Positions 32,891-45,926 of a stretch of 64,000 nucleotides of DNA are shown here, one piece after another. The translations under genes and the position numbers were made by a program. Every line of letters starts with the position of its first letter. Position 1 is the stretch's first letter. The notes below the pieces were generated by a model. The model made no database searches, was not told where the DNA came from, and saw nothing but the letters and a program-made list of their open reading frames with translations. The stretch is from Siderastrea radians (taxonomy: Eukaryota; Cnidaria; Anthozoa; Scleractinia; Rhizangiidae): positions 53,099,415-53,163,414 of the forward strand of contig OZ024893.1 of the NCBI GenBank assembly GCA_964017195.1, given 5' to 3'.

Positions 32891-33555
32891 AATTATCTTG
32901 CCCAAATTGATCTTTTCTCATTTTTAGCAAACCAACAGGGTGAATTTCGCAATCTCTGGTTTCTCCCCAAAGGGAAGATATATTTAAAACTAAAAACAGA
33001 TTTGCTACAGTCGTTGGACGTCGCACAGCATAAGCTACATGTATGTACATTTCTTGGAAAATGGACAAGATTTGTTGACGAAATTTTAGCTGTTTATTTA
33101 ATGGTGCCGGCTTTTGAGTAGGTTGTGAGACGTGGAATGGCAAGCGATTCGAAAGCGTCGCCCTTCCGTGTTGTTGTTGCGAATTTTGGCCAAACCTCCA
33201 GAGTTGTTTAATCACGCAAATTTTGACATCAGAATCATCGAGCTGTGATCACCAAACTCTCTCGGCGCCTATATCCAGAAAACAAAAGCAGATTCCATTG
33301 ACTTTAACCAACCACTCCGCCGCCATGGGTGGTCGCATAAAATTTCAACTGATGACTTCTAACAACTCCTGCCTCTGAAAAAAGCGTACTTTTAAATTAA
33401 AATTTCAAAGCTAGCAATCCATGGCTCACAAACACCGCAAGAAACTATCACAAAATAATTTTGAATGTTAATGCAAATGGCATTAAAATACATTAACTTT
33501 TATTTCCTGACACTTCCTGCTTGTTTCTAATGCTAAAAATACTCTACATACTCTC
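32891..33555. other. Non-coding sequence, nothing recognised
   Basis: Between the end of duplicated block B and the TTAA element at 33560. Open frames here overlap on both strands and show no codon or homology signal. Confidence 0.4.
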
Positions 33556-33559
33556 TTAA

Positions 33560-34653
33560 AGGGACACTATCCCGATAATGCACGCGTGAACGTCAGCTGT
33601 TATCTTTCAAAAAAACAATAGAACTGTCACATTGAGGGGAGAAGATTACCCCACGGCCCACACGGTGATCCGCTGTTTACATCCGCCATTTAAATATTTG
33701 CTTTCGTTTTATAGCTCCAAGGAAGCTTCAACTTAAATTTCTTGACAAAAAAGGTCTATAGATCACAATCCATGATGCGAAACACGGATTTAATTGCAGT
33801 GAAAGCTAGAGATTTCTTCGGCGAAACATCACGTCGGACTTTTGTAACAATAGGACTCATTAGTTCCTATTGTCTTTGGAGGGACAAATATGTCGTTTAG
33901 AGTGCAAAATAAGGTCAGCTAGCATTTTCGGCGAGCCATCAGCAGCTCGGAAATTCGCGGATAGGATTCTGTTTCCTAAAATTTTCTGCGGCCTAAATAT
34001 TCAGCTAAAAAATCCGAACAGATCAATCCGTATTAGCTTTCACAAATATGCTTTTATAAACCTCTCAAGCAATCTTAGAAAGCAGGAAATGATATTTCAA
34101 AAAAACAAGAAGCAAAATGGGTCAAAACACCAAGATAAGGCGCGGCGTACAAGTACAAGTACAAGTAAAAGTCGTGCAGCGTGCAGGCCTTCCAACCCAT
34201 CAGTTTATGGCTGTGTCGGGCGAATACAGACACCACTGATCCCTTCAGTCGTTTCCATGTCTCATGGGTTGCTTTCTTTATATATATTCTGGTATGCTGC
34301 TAGTTCCATTTCTTCTTATTCCTTTCACGATTTTCTGAGCTTTTATGGAGGCTGCCGGGAGAAAGAAGCCTTCGACCGGCGCCGTAGCGCTTCCCTCCTC
34401 TCGGTCCTCCGTCCAACCGCATTAAAAACAACGCCAAAAAATCCCGATCTCATACAAATTGGAACTTAACGAAAACTGTATATCATTAATCTATAACTGG
34501 GAGAAGCTTTAGGGTAATATTGAACTAAACTGAGCACGATGCAAACGGATTTTTGAAGGTTCTATATCACTTCTCGCGTCTTTTGAATTCGCGACATCCT
34601 GTCAGGAAATCAAAGTTTGGAGCATGCGCAGTAACCGGACTGATATTGGTCCT
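33560..34653. mobile_element. Probable TTAA-flanked DNA transposon, 1.09 kb
   Basis: TTAA occurs at 33556-33559 and 34654-34657. The left end AGGGACACTATCCCGATAAT and the inverted right end AGGACCAATATCAGTCC are only partly alike (AGG…AC…TATC), so the pairing is less secure than for the other TTAA elements. Inside, 33870-34469 is open for about 200 codons on the plus strand, containing CAAGTACAAGTACAAGTA and a basic/Ser-rich sequence. The composition and the absence of any recognised domain argue that this frame is fortuitous or a remnant. Confidence 0.5.
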
Positions 34654-34849
34654 TTAACCCGAAAAGTTTTTGACACTGAGCTCGTTTCACTACGCTCGGT
34701 CTACGGCTGGAAATGCCTCGCAAGGGAGTTTAAAAACATGTACTAAAGGCTACTGATAATAAAGAAAACTTGTCACTTGTAAACCAACTTTTGTCAAAAA
34801 CACCAGTTAACAGCTGATAGCTGACGACGGTCCTCGTGGTTGTCAGGAC

Positions 34850-35900
34850 CACGTTTACTTTCTGGCAATTGACACGCCGCCTTCCACAATTCTTGCATTC
34901 TGATTGGCCAGTTTAAACGGAAAGAAAAATGTGTAAGAACTGTCACAAGTTAATAGAAAGAGACTTGGTCTGATCTCAGTCTGTAAACAGGAAAAAACTG
35001 TAAACAGGAGGTAACATCTCAACACTTTTGAAAGCATCGAGATCAAGAAAAGCGCCGCGGTGTGTTGTACGGTTTACCTTACTAGTAAGGACACGAACAG
35101 TAAACAAGTGATGGAGGTAGGAGTCGTGGAAGTGACTATTTCATTGTAAAGAAAAATGCTGTGGCCGCCTTTACACTGTAGAGCACGTTAACTCTTAGAC
35201 GGGTTTTCTTTATTTGTCGAGTTTTGTTTTGTTACTATTAATTTTAGACACCCCAGTTCATGTATGTAGTTTTATGTATATAGCAAATGGTTTTAAATGC
35301 TTTAGCTCCTTTTGCAACCTTTGAAAATAAACACACCATGGCCGCTTTGCTACTGAGAGGCCGTTAACGCTGAGCGATACAAACCAAGATTTTCGTCTGT
35401 TGCCTCTTTAAGCAAATTTAAATTAATAGTTCGCTTTATCTTAATTGTATAGCAGATGGTTTTCATCGTTTGGTTCCTTTCTTAGGGTTGGATTTGGATC
35501 ATTTTAAGTTACATGCAATTCTTCCAAAGACAGTTTATTTTCCAATAATTAAAGGGTAAAGGGTGTAATAAGACAATATTTTCGTGAATATAACTCCTTG
35601 CAATTGACATTTGTCACATGATTTATCATGTGCTAGTTCTATCCTCCGTGCTAGCGATCGTTGCGTGTTTGAATTTGGTCATGCAAGTGCAGTTCTGTGA
35701 TTTATTTACATTTCCGTCTTTGTTCTTTTTACTGTACAGGAGTAGCGAGGTCAGATCCAACGAAACATTTGCTTGGCTGCCAGTACGATGGACAACGACA
35801 GGGAACTTCAGTTTGAATAAATGGAAACGATGCCCGATTTTCCGAAAGGAGAAGAATTAAAACTTCATAGATATTACTCGCCCATTAATGTGCAAGTTAA
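34850..35900 (+). pseudogene. Dead copy C of the prepropeptide gene
   Basis: Recognisable pieces in order: leader exon (CTTCCACAATTCTTGCATT, donor destroyed, near 34880); the start region at 35041, where ATG has become ATC before AAGAAAAGCGCCGCGG; a deletion fusing the signal-peptide codons to the end of exon 2 (AAGGACACGAACAGTAAACA…GATGGAG|GTAGG, 35087-35116); intron sequence; and exon 3 (35740-35820, after TTACTGTACAG) with GAG-TAG replacing GAG-AAG and both cysteine codons changed. Exon 3 keeps exactly 81 nt, like copy B. The lost start, internal deletion and stop codon make it a pseudogene, older than the A/B split judging by divergence. Confidence 0.85.
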
Positions 35901-38900
35901 TTAAAAGAAAGATAAAAAGGGAATAAATGAGCCTAAAACGTTGAAATCTAAGTTGTCCGTTATTTTCCTTCTTTTCCCTCTCCAGTGTGGAAGATCACTG
36001 AAATTAAAATCATCTCCCCGCCCCCTTGTCATGAAAATATGTGCCCGCTTAAGCTATGATTTATTCTGGGCCAAAAACCACAAATTTGGAAAGGAGCTGC
36101 AAGAATGTTTAAGACAATTTTGAGGATCTAAAATGACTGTCCTTTTCTGAACAAAAAAGGGAAAATATTACCTTTCAAGTAAGCATCTCAGGCCGGATCA
36201 ATAGAGTAAATGTTGTACATCATCACCGAAGAATCCTTCTGAATTATCAAAAAAAAAAAGAGAGAATGCTTTCCAATGTTTTAACAACAACATTATGGAC
36301 AAATCTGTCTCAATCTTAGTGTTTTTTTCTCAATGACAATAGCGAGTATAAAGCGATCAATTAACTTATAAACTGGGGTACCCAACAAGAGAAATAAAGC
36401 AAAATATTGATAACATTGTTTTCTGTTTTGGATTATTCTACAGTATCCACTTCGCCTTCGGCAAATAATTGTTAAATATGACCAAAATTGGAAGAGTGTA
36501 GGTTACTTATTCGCCCGCCGGAACCTACGGCGACGCCCATTTCCCTTTCGTATATGGCCGTTGCCATTTTTGACGGTCGATGCCATCATTGGTAACCAAG
36601 CCTTTAACTATGGTAGATGTATTGTATGCTCTGGATCACTGTGGATTAAGTTACAACAAGAAAGGCCCAATGGAAATTTTAACCGGCCGTCCTGACCCTC
36701 CCCACCCCTAGGTTTCACAAATGTTAGCGCGATCCTCAGTATTTATACGAACCGACGTGACAAAAAGTGTGATTGTGTGACACAATATTTTGACTATAGC
36801 GTTACTGGATGACGTAATGTTTTAACTCTGATGACTCAGCTTATCTTTCTTATCGCTTTTATTTCTGCTGAAAAATGCAAATTCATTCAAACGTTGAATG
36901 TCGGTATAAATTCGCCCACAACTAAGGATGCTTACACAGGGATGACGAAATATTTACTGTTGCGCCTCCTTGCATACGGAAACTACGCCCGCGATAAGAG
37001 CGGCAGTCAAAACCGTGGTGTCCTGTCAGTGTTCTCGGTTACGGTTCAGAATGCTACGACTGAAAACAGAGGAAACCCCAGTATTTTGTGTCTGTAAGCA
37101 AAAGCAAGAGTTTATAGCGACTGAAGCTATGTAGGGTTCTCGATCCATTCAAAGGCAGGGTATTTTCCAATAGTATTGTATTGTTGCGCTTGCAGGAAAG
37201 GTAAAAATTAGTACGAAGATCGAAGCTGCTAGCGTTTGCGTTTTGTGTGGCTTGTGTTGGATTAAAAGTGTGCATTGTTTAAAGGGTAAGAAGAGTGACA
37301 AGACGACAACTAAAACCGTCTAAAACCGTAATATTACACCAGAATTTATTCCTTATATCAGAAGAGTTGACTCGAGCTGCTCTACTTCCAGCGGGCCCCA
37401 CTGGGATCAGATTCGGAGAAACAACAACGCCGGCCATCATGAGAGCTACAAAACAGCTAATTCCAGTAAGACTTTTAGCGGTTTTGTATGATCTACAAAA
37501 CAGACGTTGAAGTGACATTAGCATCGTTACAAGTTGAATGGCGTTACGAGTGCTTGTTGAGAAAGGAAAAATTATCACACTCAAATTTTCTGATTTAAGC
37601 CGCTTAAGTTTCTAAAGGCACGTTTACATAGCTTTAATAATGCAACTACCACCCAAGAAATAAGCTTATACTAAACAGCCGGATCATAAATTTTGAAATT
37701 GGTTTCTGAAGAACAACTTCATCTCTTAGAGTCGCCTGTGATTATCGGTTCTTCCTTTTTGCAACGAATCCGACGTAACGCAAAGTTTTATAATTCCAAA
37801 TCTCTTTCGGCACTGCGGACTGATGCAGGACCGCTTGACCTGCATTTCCTCTTTTAAAATTACTTTCACTTCTCCTTTTTGAATAAACTCCTCATGCCTG
37901 AATCCTAGAATAGTTCTCAAATTTGTTCCTTTTAATTATAACAATTTAAATCTCCTTGAAATTTCGTGAGAAATTACACATTTGCCTCTCTTTGCTCTCT
38001 GTCTGTAAAAGTCGATTGATTTCACGTTTTGAAGGATACCTTATCTGGAGTGGAAATTGAAGCAAGAAAAAACAAGCATATCAATATTTGACTAAATAAA
38101 CTTTGTTCCTGCAATTACCGTTCCAATCCAGTTAGTCAAGTTAATCACCCACTTATAACGACGGGCTAGGTAATAATTATTTTGACTTTTCGTGGTGAAT
38201 AAAGCAAGCGAAAGTGTCGTTTCCTTGGCGGTCCGCATGTTTTCTTTGTTTTGCTTGGCCTGAATTTGAGGTGAGTTTTGACTTTTGAGAAGAAAAGTAA
38301 ATTTTCGGCAGCTTTTCACCACGAGCCTTTTGCTGTTACGATGACACAAGGAAGCTCCAAATTCCAAAAAGGCCTCTTCTTTCGTCTCCGGGTATGTGGA
38401 AAATTATACAAACTTGCCTCTTTCCAAATTGAAGCATGAGCTGTGTAGCGCAACCATACAACGACTGTAGATGAAATTTGTCAAACATTCATGATGTATC
38501 TCTGGTCTGATGAACGGGAACATTTATCCCTAACCGATAAGACCAATCTCTTTGACAGCAGGCAATCACAGCTGGAAGTTGGAAGTTAGTGTGAATTAAA
38601 ACCAGACATGAAGTACACGATGAAAACAAGTATGAAGTGACCGAAGATCTTTACAAGGACAGAAGACGGATTGCACCCGACGCTACTCAGAGCTGCTCAG
38701 TCAGCAGACAGCCATGTGATAAACGATGCCAAGGAGAGTGAAAGGGATGTGAAGTTTCTTGTGAAAATTGATATTCAGTAGGACAAGAGGAAAACCTTTA
38801 TAGCCTCCTTCGCATTCAAGTCCAGTTAGCGATGTCTCCCGCCGCAGAAAAAAGTTTTGAATCGATTCTGATTGCTCATCCAGCCCATATAATTGCAAAC

Positions 38901-39770
38901 AGTTGTGACTTTAATAAATTGAAGTAAGGCAAGCGCTTAATTTGAAGAAAACGCTGAAATAAAACCGCATCCCCACAGTATAAACTTCGCTGATCACGCA
39001 CAAATCGAAGCGAAGAGCACAAAATCTGCATGACGTCAGGACACCACAGTTTTTCCCGCCTACTGAATGCTGATTGGTTAATTCAAATTTCACCCTATGC
39101 AAGGCTAGACCGTGAATACAAACAGTGAACATAGCAGTAGAATCAAAATATAACGCTTGAAAAACACGAGCTCGAGCAGATCGTCAGAGTCTGGGGCACG
39201 TTAAGGCATATCTCATGACGTGATGTTTAAATCCGATTTGCTAACCCGGGAATCCCCGTGCAAAAGTAAACAAGTTGACTCGGTATTCGTAACGGAAACC
39301 GCTAGGTACCAGACTACGCACTTACATAATAACCTGAAACCCAACCAACACAACAGCGAAAACCACACGCAAACCACACGCATCGCTCGATGATATTCAG
39401 TTATTTTCTTTCTTAAAGGCTCTTCACAGCCACCTTATTGAATGATCTCCTTATTAGTGATCGATTCCTTCGTCTTTATGCAATTAAAATCAACATCTCC
39501 CCTCAAATAAACACTCATCTCTCTCTCTTCTCTGGTGCAATCCCCTGATTGCATCATCATACTAGTGCCAATCCCTTCTCTTCCTAAGCCACCGTTCCTT
39601 ACCGCGCTGATAAGTTGCAAACACAGCTGTCGTTTCTCTCCTCTGCGAAATACAGGTTACCCAATGAGAAAACTTACAATCCACTTCGGAAACCGTACCC
39701 CCATAAAACGCCAAGGAAAACTGCCTCTCACGCAGCACAATATTACACCGCTGCTATATGGGAAAACGTG
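35901..39770. other. Mostly non-coding, one possible minus-strand remnant
   Basis: The only notable frame is minus strand 37584-37279 (101 codons from ATG), ending NITVLDGFSCRLVTLLTL and remaining in register beyond its stop into 37275-37054. The sequence has the feel of a coral repeat-encoded fragment, but no domain is identifiable. The rest shows no exon or repeat that I can name. Confidence 0.35.
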
Positions 39771-39776
39771 TATGGT

Positions 39777-39895
39777 CTATACGGGGACGTGCCGCTGGAC
39801 AGGGTGTGGTGTTTATTTCCCTTTGCTTGGTAGCCTCTCTTTTTTATCAAAAAAGAGCCTGGAGACAAGGAGAGAGGCTACCAAGCGATTACAAA
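39777..39895. repeat. TATACGGGGACGTGCC repeat fragment and hairpin
   Basis: CTATACGGGGACGTGCCGCTGG ACAGGG (split here for length) recurs at 53050-53080. It is followed at 39826-39887 by a hairpin: TGCTTGGTAGCCTCTC… pairs with …GAGAGAGGCTACCAAGC, with TTTTTTATCAAAAAA at the loop. This is an interspersed repeat. Confidence 0.8.
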
Positions 39896-42800
39896 GCAAA
39901 ATGGCGGACGTTTTGGTGTGAAAATTGACTTCACACTCTCAGCGATGTGGTCTCTAATTATAATATAAAAAGCTGAACTTTTATGCGGATTACTGTGATG
40001 GATCCAAACTTTGATGAAAAGCCAGTCTAATGAACCTGGATAACATTGTTTTGACGGCAAATGCTTCTGATCGATAGCAGTGAATTTTTAGACATAGTGG
40101 ATTGTTGTGAAAAATTTTAACAGCTGACTGGAAACTCAAAGGCCATTCTGCTACCATAAAGGTGGAACAAAAAAGGAAAGCTTTACTTAAAACAGCAAAA
40201 CAGTGAAGAATACAAATTAAAAAAAGAGTGTTTTCGGTTTCAGAGAACGGCAAACAGCACGTGTACGTGACACACAATGGAAGCGTAGAAAACCTTGACA
40301 GCATAATTTGACGGCCCTGAGGTATGTAAAAATATTTCTGTATCTCAATCTGTGTGCTTTTTGAATTATGGGAAAATAAACAATCAATCAGTCAATGAAT
40401 AAATCCTCATCATCATCATCATCATCATCATAATAGTGATAGTAATAATAATAATGTTGATATGTTATCAAAGTCTTTGTAGAAGTTCCTGCTTTTTTTT
40501 AGGTAAAACGTAGCTTTCGACTTGTCCGAGTTCATCTGCCTCCATTATATTTGCACTTCGAATTGCCTGCAAATTTCCATAGCAACATTCAGCCAACAGC
40601 GTTTCGCCAATTGGAAAAGGTAATTGACAGCTCTCTGAAGCTGCTCCGCCTTATCTCCGCCACGCTGTGTCCCTTATCTCAATCACCTCAAATAAAGAGC
40701 TGGGGCCGCAATAACTGAAACGCGAGGCTTAAATTACACCAAACTAAACCCAATTTTAGATTTTTACTATCATGGATTAAACTGAAAAAAAGGAAAGCTA
40801 AGATAACTGGCCTGCTGTTTTTTAGCGCCAAATACATTAACAGGGGCAGTAGTTAGTCGCCGCTTTTTTTTTTAAGTTTTCCGCAAAGATTTGCTGGTTT
40901 AATTTTCTATTCAGCCAACATGACAACAGCCGCAAATATGTTAGTGTTTGTTCATAGAAATGAGCTTGTTATTGAAAAGCTAGCGATTATCGCTTTCCCA
41001 AGGTTCTGTTTCCCTGGTTGTTTTTGTGTTTTTCTGGCTAGGTTTAAGTTATAGTTTGAAAACACCAATGTCAAAATGTTGGACAAAAAATTTTACAGGA
41101 GTCCACATTGTTAAGCCATCAAACTGGCTTCAAAATTTTCCTGGATTAGTGTAACGTTGCTTCGATCAACCGGGTCGAGGTTGTCATTCGGCCTTGAAGA
41201 CTGGAATTGGCAGAGCCAAATGACGTAGCAAATGATAAACTACAATCAACAACTCGTATAATTTATTAGCACTTAATTTATTATCTAAGATAAAAACAAC
41301 ATTTCACGCTGAGGAATTAATCAGCTATTTGCCCTTATAAGTAAAGCCATTTTCGGTTTCCTTCGCAAATTTTTTTCTTAGCTAAAAACCACACTACAAC
41401 ATCATACCCCGTTAATTTAATTTTATGGATATAAATAGATGTACCATGATATTTTCTGTAAGTAGGATCACATTTGGTTACCTCTCTGTTCGCAAATAAT
41501 TAAAGACAGGTATTTGACCACCCTATTTCTCTCTAACCGTTGTCTTTCATTTTTTGCGCCATTTGCGTTTATAAGTCCATTATAAACTCTCGGAACCAAT
41601 CACCTGTCTTTTGTTTAGCCACTAGCTCATATCACGTTTACGAATTTTCGATCAGGAAAACATAAATGCTTACCATATTGCTACGATTAAGCCCGAAGTT
41701 ATTATTTAGACAAATTTCGACGAAATACATAACTGCAGGTGTCGTCACTTTTCAGGGACAGCTATCTTTCACGTTCGTTACGGTGAAATTTCCAGCTGAA
41801 AATAAGTCAAATACGAGTCAAAACCCTTAACCTGTTTGTAATGAACGTCAGATGTCATGTTCAACAAGAAATATAACTATCTATATTGCCTATTTCATAT
41901 TTTCAGTTAACTCCAGAGATGACTAGGGTGTGTATGTCCGAACTGACAGGCGTGTTTTCTGAACTTAGGATAAAGGCTATTTCGGTGAAGCTCTGCTTGT
42001 TCAGCTGAATTTGGTTGCACTTGTCTTTGAAAACTTGACAAAGGGCTCTCGGGGTCAGTGAGCGTCTGACCCTGCGAGCAGAGCTTTTCTTAAACTCCGC
42101 GAGAGAAAAGAAAGGCTCTGCATAAATCGAGTCAAGTCTTTATTGAGCATGCGCTTGTTGTTGCTTGGATACAATTTAAACGAATGCACGATATCATGCC
42201 TCGGGCATGTGGGAATTTGACAGGTTTCCCTGAACAGTTCTGATTTTAAAACTTTTCTCTTCTTTTCTCTCTATTGCCAGCTGTTCGAAACAAATCAAAA
42301 CACGGAAAAAACTTTCAGCACTTTGATGGGACTGAAAGGAGGTGATTGAATTAGAAAAGCAGAAGTAAAAATTAAAAGCAATGTAGAATCCGTTGGGAGC
42401 GATTTATACAAATCGGGAAACCTGCCGAATTCCAGCGTGCCTGTCGCATGAATTAATCGAATCAAAAATCGAGTATGGGACCGAGTTTCAGTTTGAATAT
42501 TTCATTGTTCATTTGAAAAGCGGATTATTGAAACAAATAATGAAATCAATATTGCATCAATCAGCTTCAAACTTATATTCTACGGGGGTACCTTTCACCT
42601 GGCTCGACTGTAGTTGTTCTATTCTATCAAACTTTCCCTCGAAAAAGATTCTCGTCAAACACAGATTCGAACTCAGTAATCAATCTCGCACAGGGGGCTC
42701 GCACACTTGGACGCCACTCTTCTTTGGTACAGTGGGCTCAGTTTTAACCTTCGTTTTATCAACACAATTAACGCGTGTAGCGAAAAACCGGTTTGACGAT

Positions 42801-43760
42801 AGAGAACCGGATCGACCTAGCCCGTGAGTTGGGACTGCGGCGACTCAGAAGACATGAAGTGATTTCTGCAGAGTCTTTCTTTTCTGTCGCGGAGTTTAAG
42901 AAAGGTTCTGCTAGCAGGGTGACTGGACGTGTATCTAGGTCCAAATACATCACAGAACAGAGGTTCTCTCTCTTAGGCCTGCCTGGGTTAAAACTCTTAT
43001 ATTAGTATGTTCAGTATTTAGTGAAGTCAGAAAACTTACCAAGCACATCGACGCCTGATAAAAATTCCTGCAAGCTTAGCTTTCCGTCTCCTACAAGTAG
43101 AAAAAAGGCTATAAATTTTGTTCAAATCAGCTATTGCTATAATATACTGAGAGTAAATTTAATCTTAAAACTGTATTTATTATTTAAACTTCAGGGTATT
43201 ACATGTACAGGGATGTATTGTGCATGATACTACTGACAGGGTTTCTTAAGAATTTTCCGCAAAAGTAGTGATAGTTTTACCGGTTAAATTACGCTCGATT
43301 GTTTACAAACTTTGACAGTCTAAGAATCATAGCAAGTTTTTGGGAAAACACTCACTTGAACTTCGGGAAATTTCGGGTGATTTTGGAAAAAAAAATCCTG
43401 CAAGTGCATACGCGTAAGAAAAAAATTCCTACTCAAGACCATCGCCCCCCAAAAATTCACGCACGTACAGTGGGCTGGAAAAAAATTCTGACAAGATGTT
43501 CTCTGTGTTGACACATTGAACTTTATCAGCTGACTCAAAGATTTTAGCATCTAGACTTTGGTAAGAGGGATTCATAGCACAATAATGTGTCCCTCTCAAA
43601 TGGGTTTTTCTTTACGTTTATAGCACCTGTGGTTACCAAACTTGGTACAATTTTTGTGAAATTCAAGGTCACGGCTGGTTTTGTGATTTGAAGAACGATG
43701 TTTGAAGTGCACTCTAAGTCAAGAATACCAGAATAGCTGTTGGAACATGAAGTAAACCTC
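39896..43760. other. Non-coding sequence, nothing firmly recognised
   Basis: Contains short simple repeats ((ATC)n at 40408-40431, (TAA)n at 40443-40455) and low-similarity interspersed repeat material (43380-43510, A-rich repeats around CCTGCAAGTGCATACG). No exon with supporting splice sites and homology was found. Confidence 0.4.
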
Positions 43761-43799
43761 ATTAAATATCTATTTGATACAAATATGCAAAGATAAAAG

Positions 43800-45125
43800 T
43801 CTTTATTCTATTGATAAAAATTATTTCAACTGCATGTACACAACTTGTGATTTTGCAAAGACTATGTGATCGATTTTTTTCCTCAAACTCTGTTTCAGAC
43901 GAATTTGTTCTAAGCAGTCTGAGGACCTCTCCTTTCGTAAACCTTTCTTGACTCCTGGTGGGTGACACGAGGAGAAATGTGTATACTAAAATGTTTCAGT
44001 GGGCTTGTAGTGGTTGCATATATCAAGCGCTGATTCATATGTGAAACTTTCGCCTTTGTAAACGCTGGTGTCCGAGAAAGTAGTTTCTGTATCAGAAATT
44101 TCAGCCGTGAACTTGATAGCCAGAGGATGATGGTTATTTGCTTGATATATGAACTCAGTTAATTCCTTTCTGTTGGACTCTCGGAGGGGGAAAATGTCGT
44201 CGATAAATCGTTTTCAAACGGCAGGTTTAAATGCGATTTGGCTAAGGATTTCTATTTCGACTTCGGCAAGTGCGACCGCCATTTTAATGCCCCTGGCAAT
44301 TCCGTGTGTTTGTAGGTAATTTTTGCCACAAAACTGGAACGAGTTCTCCAGTATTGTTAGCCTGAGCGTTTTTCAAATAAACCGCCGTGTAGGGAGAAGA
44401 GGTGTGACTATATAGAAAAAGTGTCGTATGCCTCGCATACTGTATGTATTCTCTCCTCTTATGGAATAATAGTTAACAAGCTTGTTTCGCCCATTGATTC
44501 TAGAATTGCGTTCTCTAGAGCTTTAGTCCTCTCAATGAAATTAATGAAGTCAGTTGACTGTGTCTTAATTTGAGAAATGACATTTTTGTTGTGCTATCGG
44601 CTTGAGTAGTTAATTGCTGATATCTTCTCTGTTGGACCTGAAACTTCCGAAATTATAGGTCTCCCTAGTTGGTTTGTGGAATTTCGTAAGGGGTATAAAT
44701 ACTGAATTTCGAGGCGGGTTTGGGGTTGACAAAGCCATATTTTATCCATTTCTTTAAAGTAATGTGGTGGTCATTGCAATCAATTGTTGTACTTCGCGGG
44801 ACATCTCTTTAACCATAGGTTCTGCAAGAGGCCTGTAGTTTTCCATGTTGTCTAATTGAATTTGCCTTTCGTTTTCCTTCTCAGCTAGGCTCATGAACAC
44901 AGATGTCAACTTTCCTGATGTTAATTTCTGTGTTTTTTAGGTCTCTGCGTGCTTTGTGTTTTGCTGTAGATACTTCAGCTGCGAGTTGGATTTAAGCCTT
45001 CTTAGATAGCTCTCTAAAGCAACTGATTGCTGCACTGGTGGTTCCCAGTTTGATTTAACGTGGAAAGGATGTTCATTGTCTTCCCCGTAAAATATGTACT
45101 GTAGGTGCATTTCGCCATGCAAAAT
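43800..45125 (-). pseudogene. Decayed Penelope-like reverse transcriptase
   Basis: Read on the minus strand from 45125 downwards, frames with several breaks give DPFHVKS-type leader residues (HPFHVKSNWEPPVQQSVALE). Next, near 44335-44256, comes the RT motif THGIARGIKMAVALA, then the catalytic KRFIDDIF at 44213-44190 (the YxDD-box equivalent FIDD, both Asp present). After it come TFSDTSVYKGESFTYESALD, HYKPTETF, FSSCHPPGVKKG (about 44000-43930) and a C-terminal LLRTNSSETEFEE. This order fits Penelope-like retroelements as found in cnidarians. A TGA replaces the codon before KRFIDD and further stops and frameshifts are present, so it is inactive. The N-terminal and any GIY-YIG endonuclease part are not visible. 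Confidence 0.75.
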
Positions 45126-45324
45126 GATCGAATTCTAGGAGCAGGCCTGACTCCTTTCATCAGTGGGAAGGGGTCACCTTCTTACTGCTTTTACATTCAG
45201 TGTTAAAATAAATGTACTATATTGTAAGGGTCAGTCAAAAACCACTACGTAATATGAGTTCAAATAAAATGCAATACGTTTTCAGCTGTGCTCTGATGTA
45301 TTCTTTTCTTGACAAGTTCAGAAT

Positions 45325-45510
45325 AACGGGATTGATTCTAAGTCTAGGGAAAGAAGGAAAAGTTCAAAATAGCGGGGAGTTCGGAGTTCGAGATAGCTGA
45401 TGGTAAATGACTGAAAACGTAAGGGTAAATCCAAAGGAATTCGACCTGATTTCGAAATAACTTGGGGGACTTCGAAATAACCGAGTTTGAAATAGCGGGG
45501 TTCAACTGTA
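45325..45510. repeat. Interspersed repeat with TTCGAAATAGCGGGG-type motif
   Basis: AGTTCGAGATAGC, GACTTCGAAATAACC and TTTGAAATAGCGGGGTTCAACTGTA recur as loosely related units of about 20-25 bp, and AATAGCGGGGAGTTCG lies at the start. The motif resembles a widespread invertebrate DNA-transposon terminal repeat. Boundaries are approximate. Confidence 0.5.
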
Positions 45511-45894
45511 CCCTTGTATATATATTTTCCTGAAGGCTTCTGCAAACGTTCGGAAATATCGGTTGGTTTAACCTTAAGTCAACCACTGGGCATTCTCAGA
45601 GAATCTTCGGAGCACGGTCGCAAATTTGGGGAAAACAAAAAAAACAAACAAACAAAAAGTGCACAACAAGCAAACAAACAAACAAATTTAACAACAAAAA
45701 CCAAAAGGAACTCTCAAATTATGTTATCAATATAATCAACCGATCTGATCAGCTCGTGTTCAATTCAATATGTCTCCTCATCAAATTGAACACTCGTAAC
45801 AACTACCCGCGTATTTTTATCTATTTCACAGCTATACGCCATTTTTGCATGCACGTCTGTTCAGTTAACGATTAAAGATGCCGTCACCATGCGA

Positions 45895-45914
45895 TAATAA
45901 TAATAATAATAAAA
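45895..45914. repeat. (TAA)n microsatellite
   Basis: ATAATAATAATAATAATAAA immediately precedes the candidate signal-peptide frame at 45927. Confidence 0.85.
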
Positions 45915-45926
45915 TTGGCAAACGGG

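Noticed and set aside
33870..34469. Longest open frame in the window (about 200 codons) as a gene
   Set aside because: It lies inside a probable TTAA element, starts without an upstream acceptor or promoter evidence, has low-complexity Lys/Ser stretches (including CAAGTACAAGTACAAGTA) and no recognisable domain.
37279..37584. 101-codon minus-strand frame as a secreted protein
   Set aside because: The hydrophobic run is internal, not N-terminal. The frame continues past its stop like repeat-derived sequence, and no splice or homology evidence supports it.
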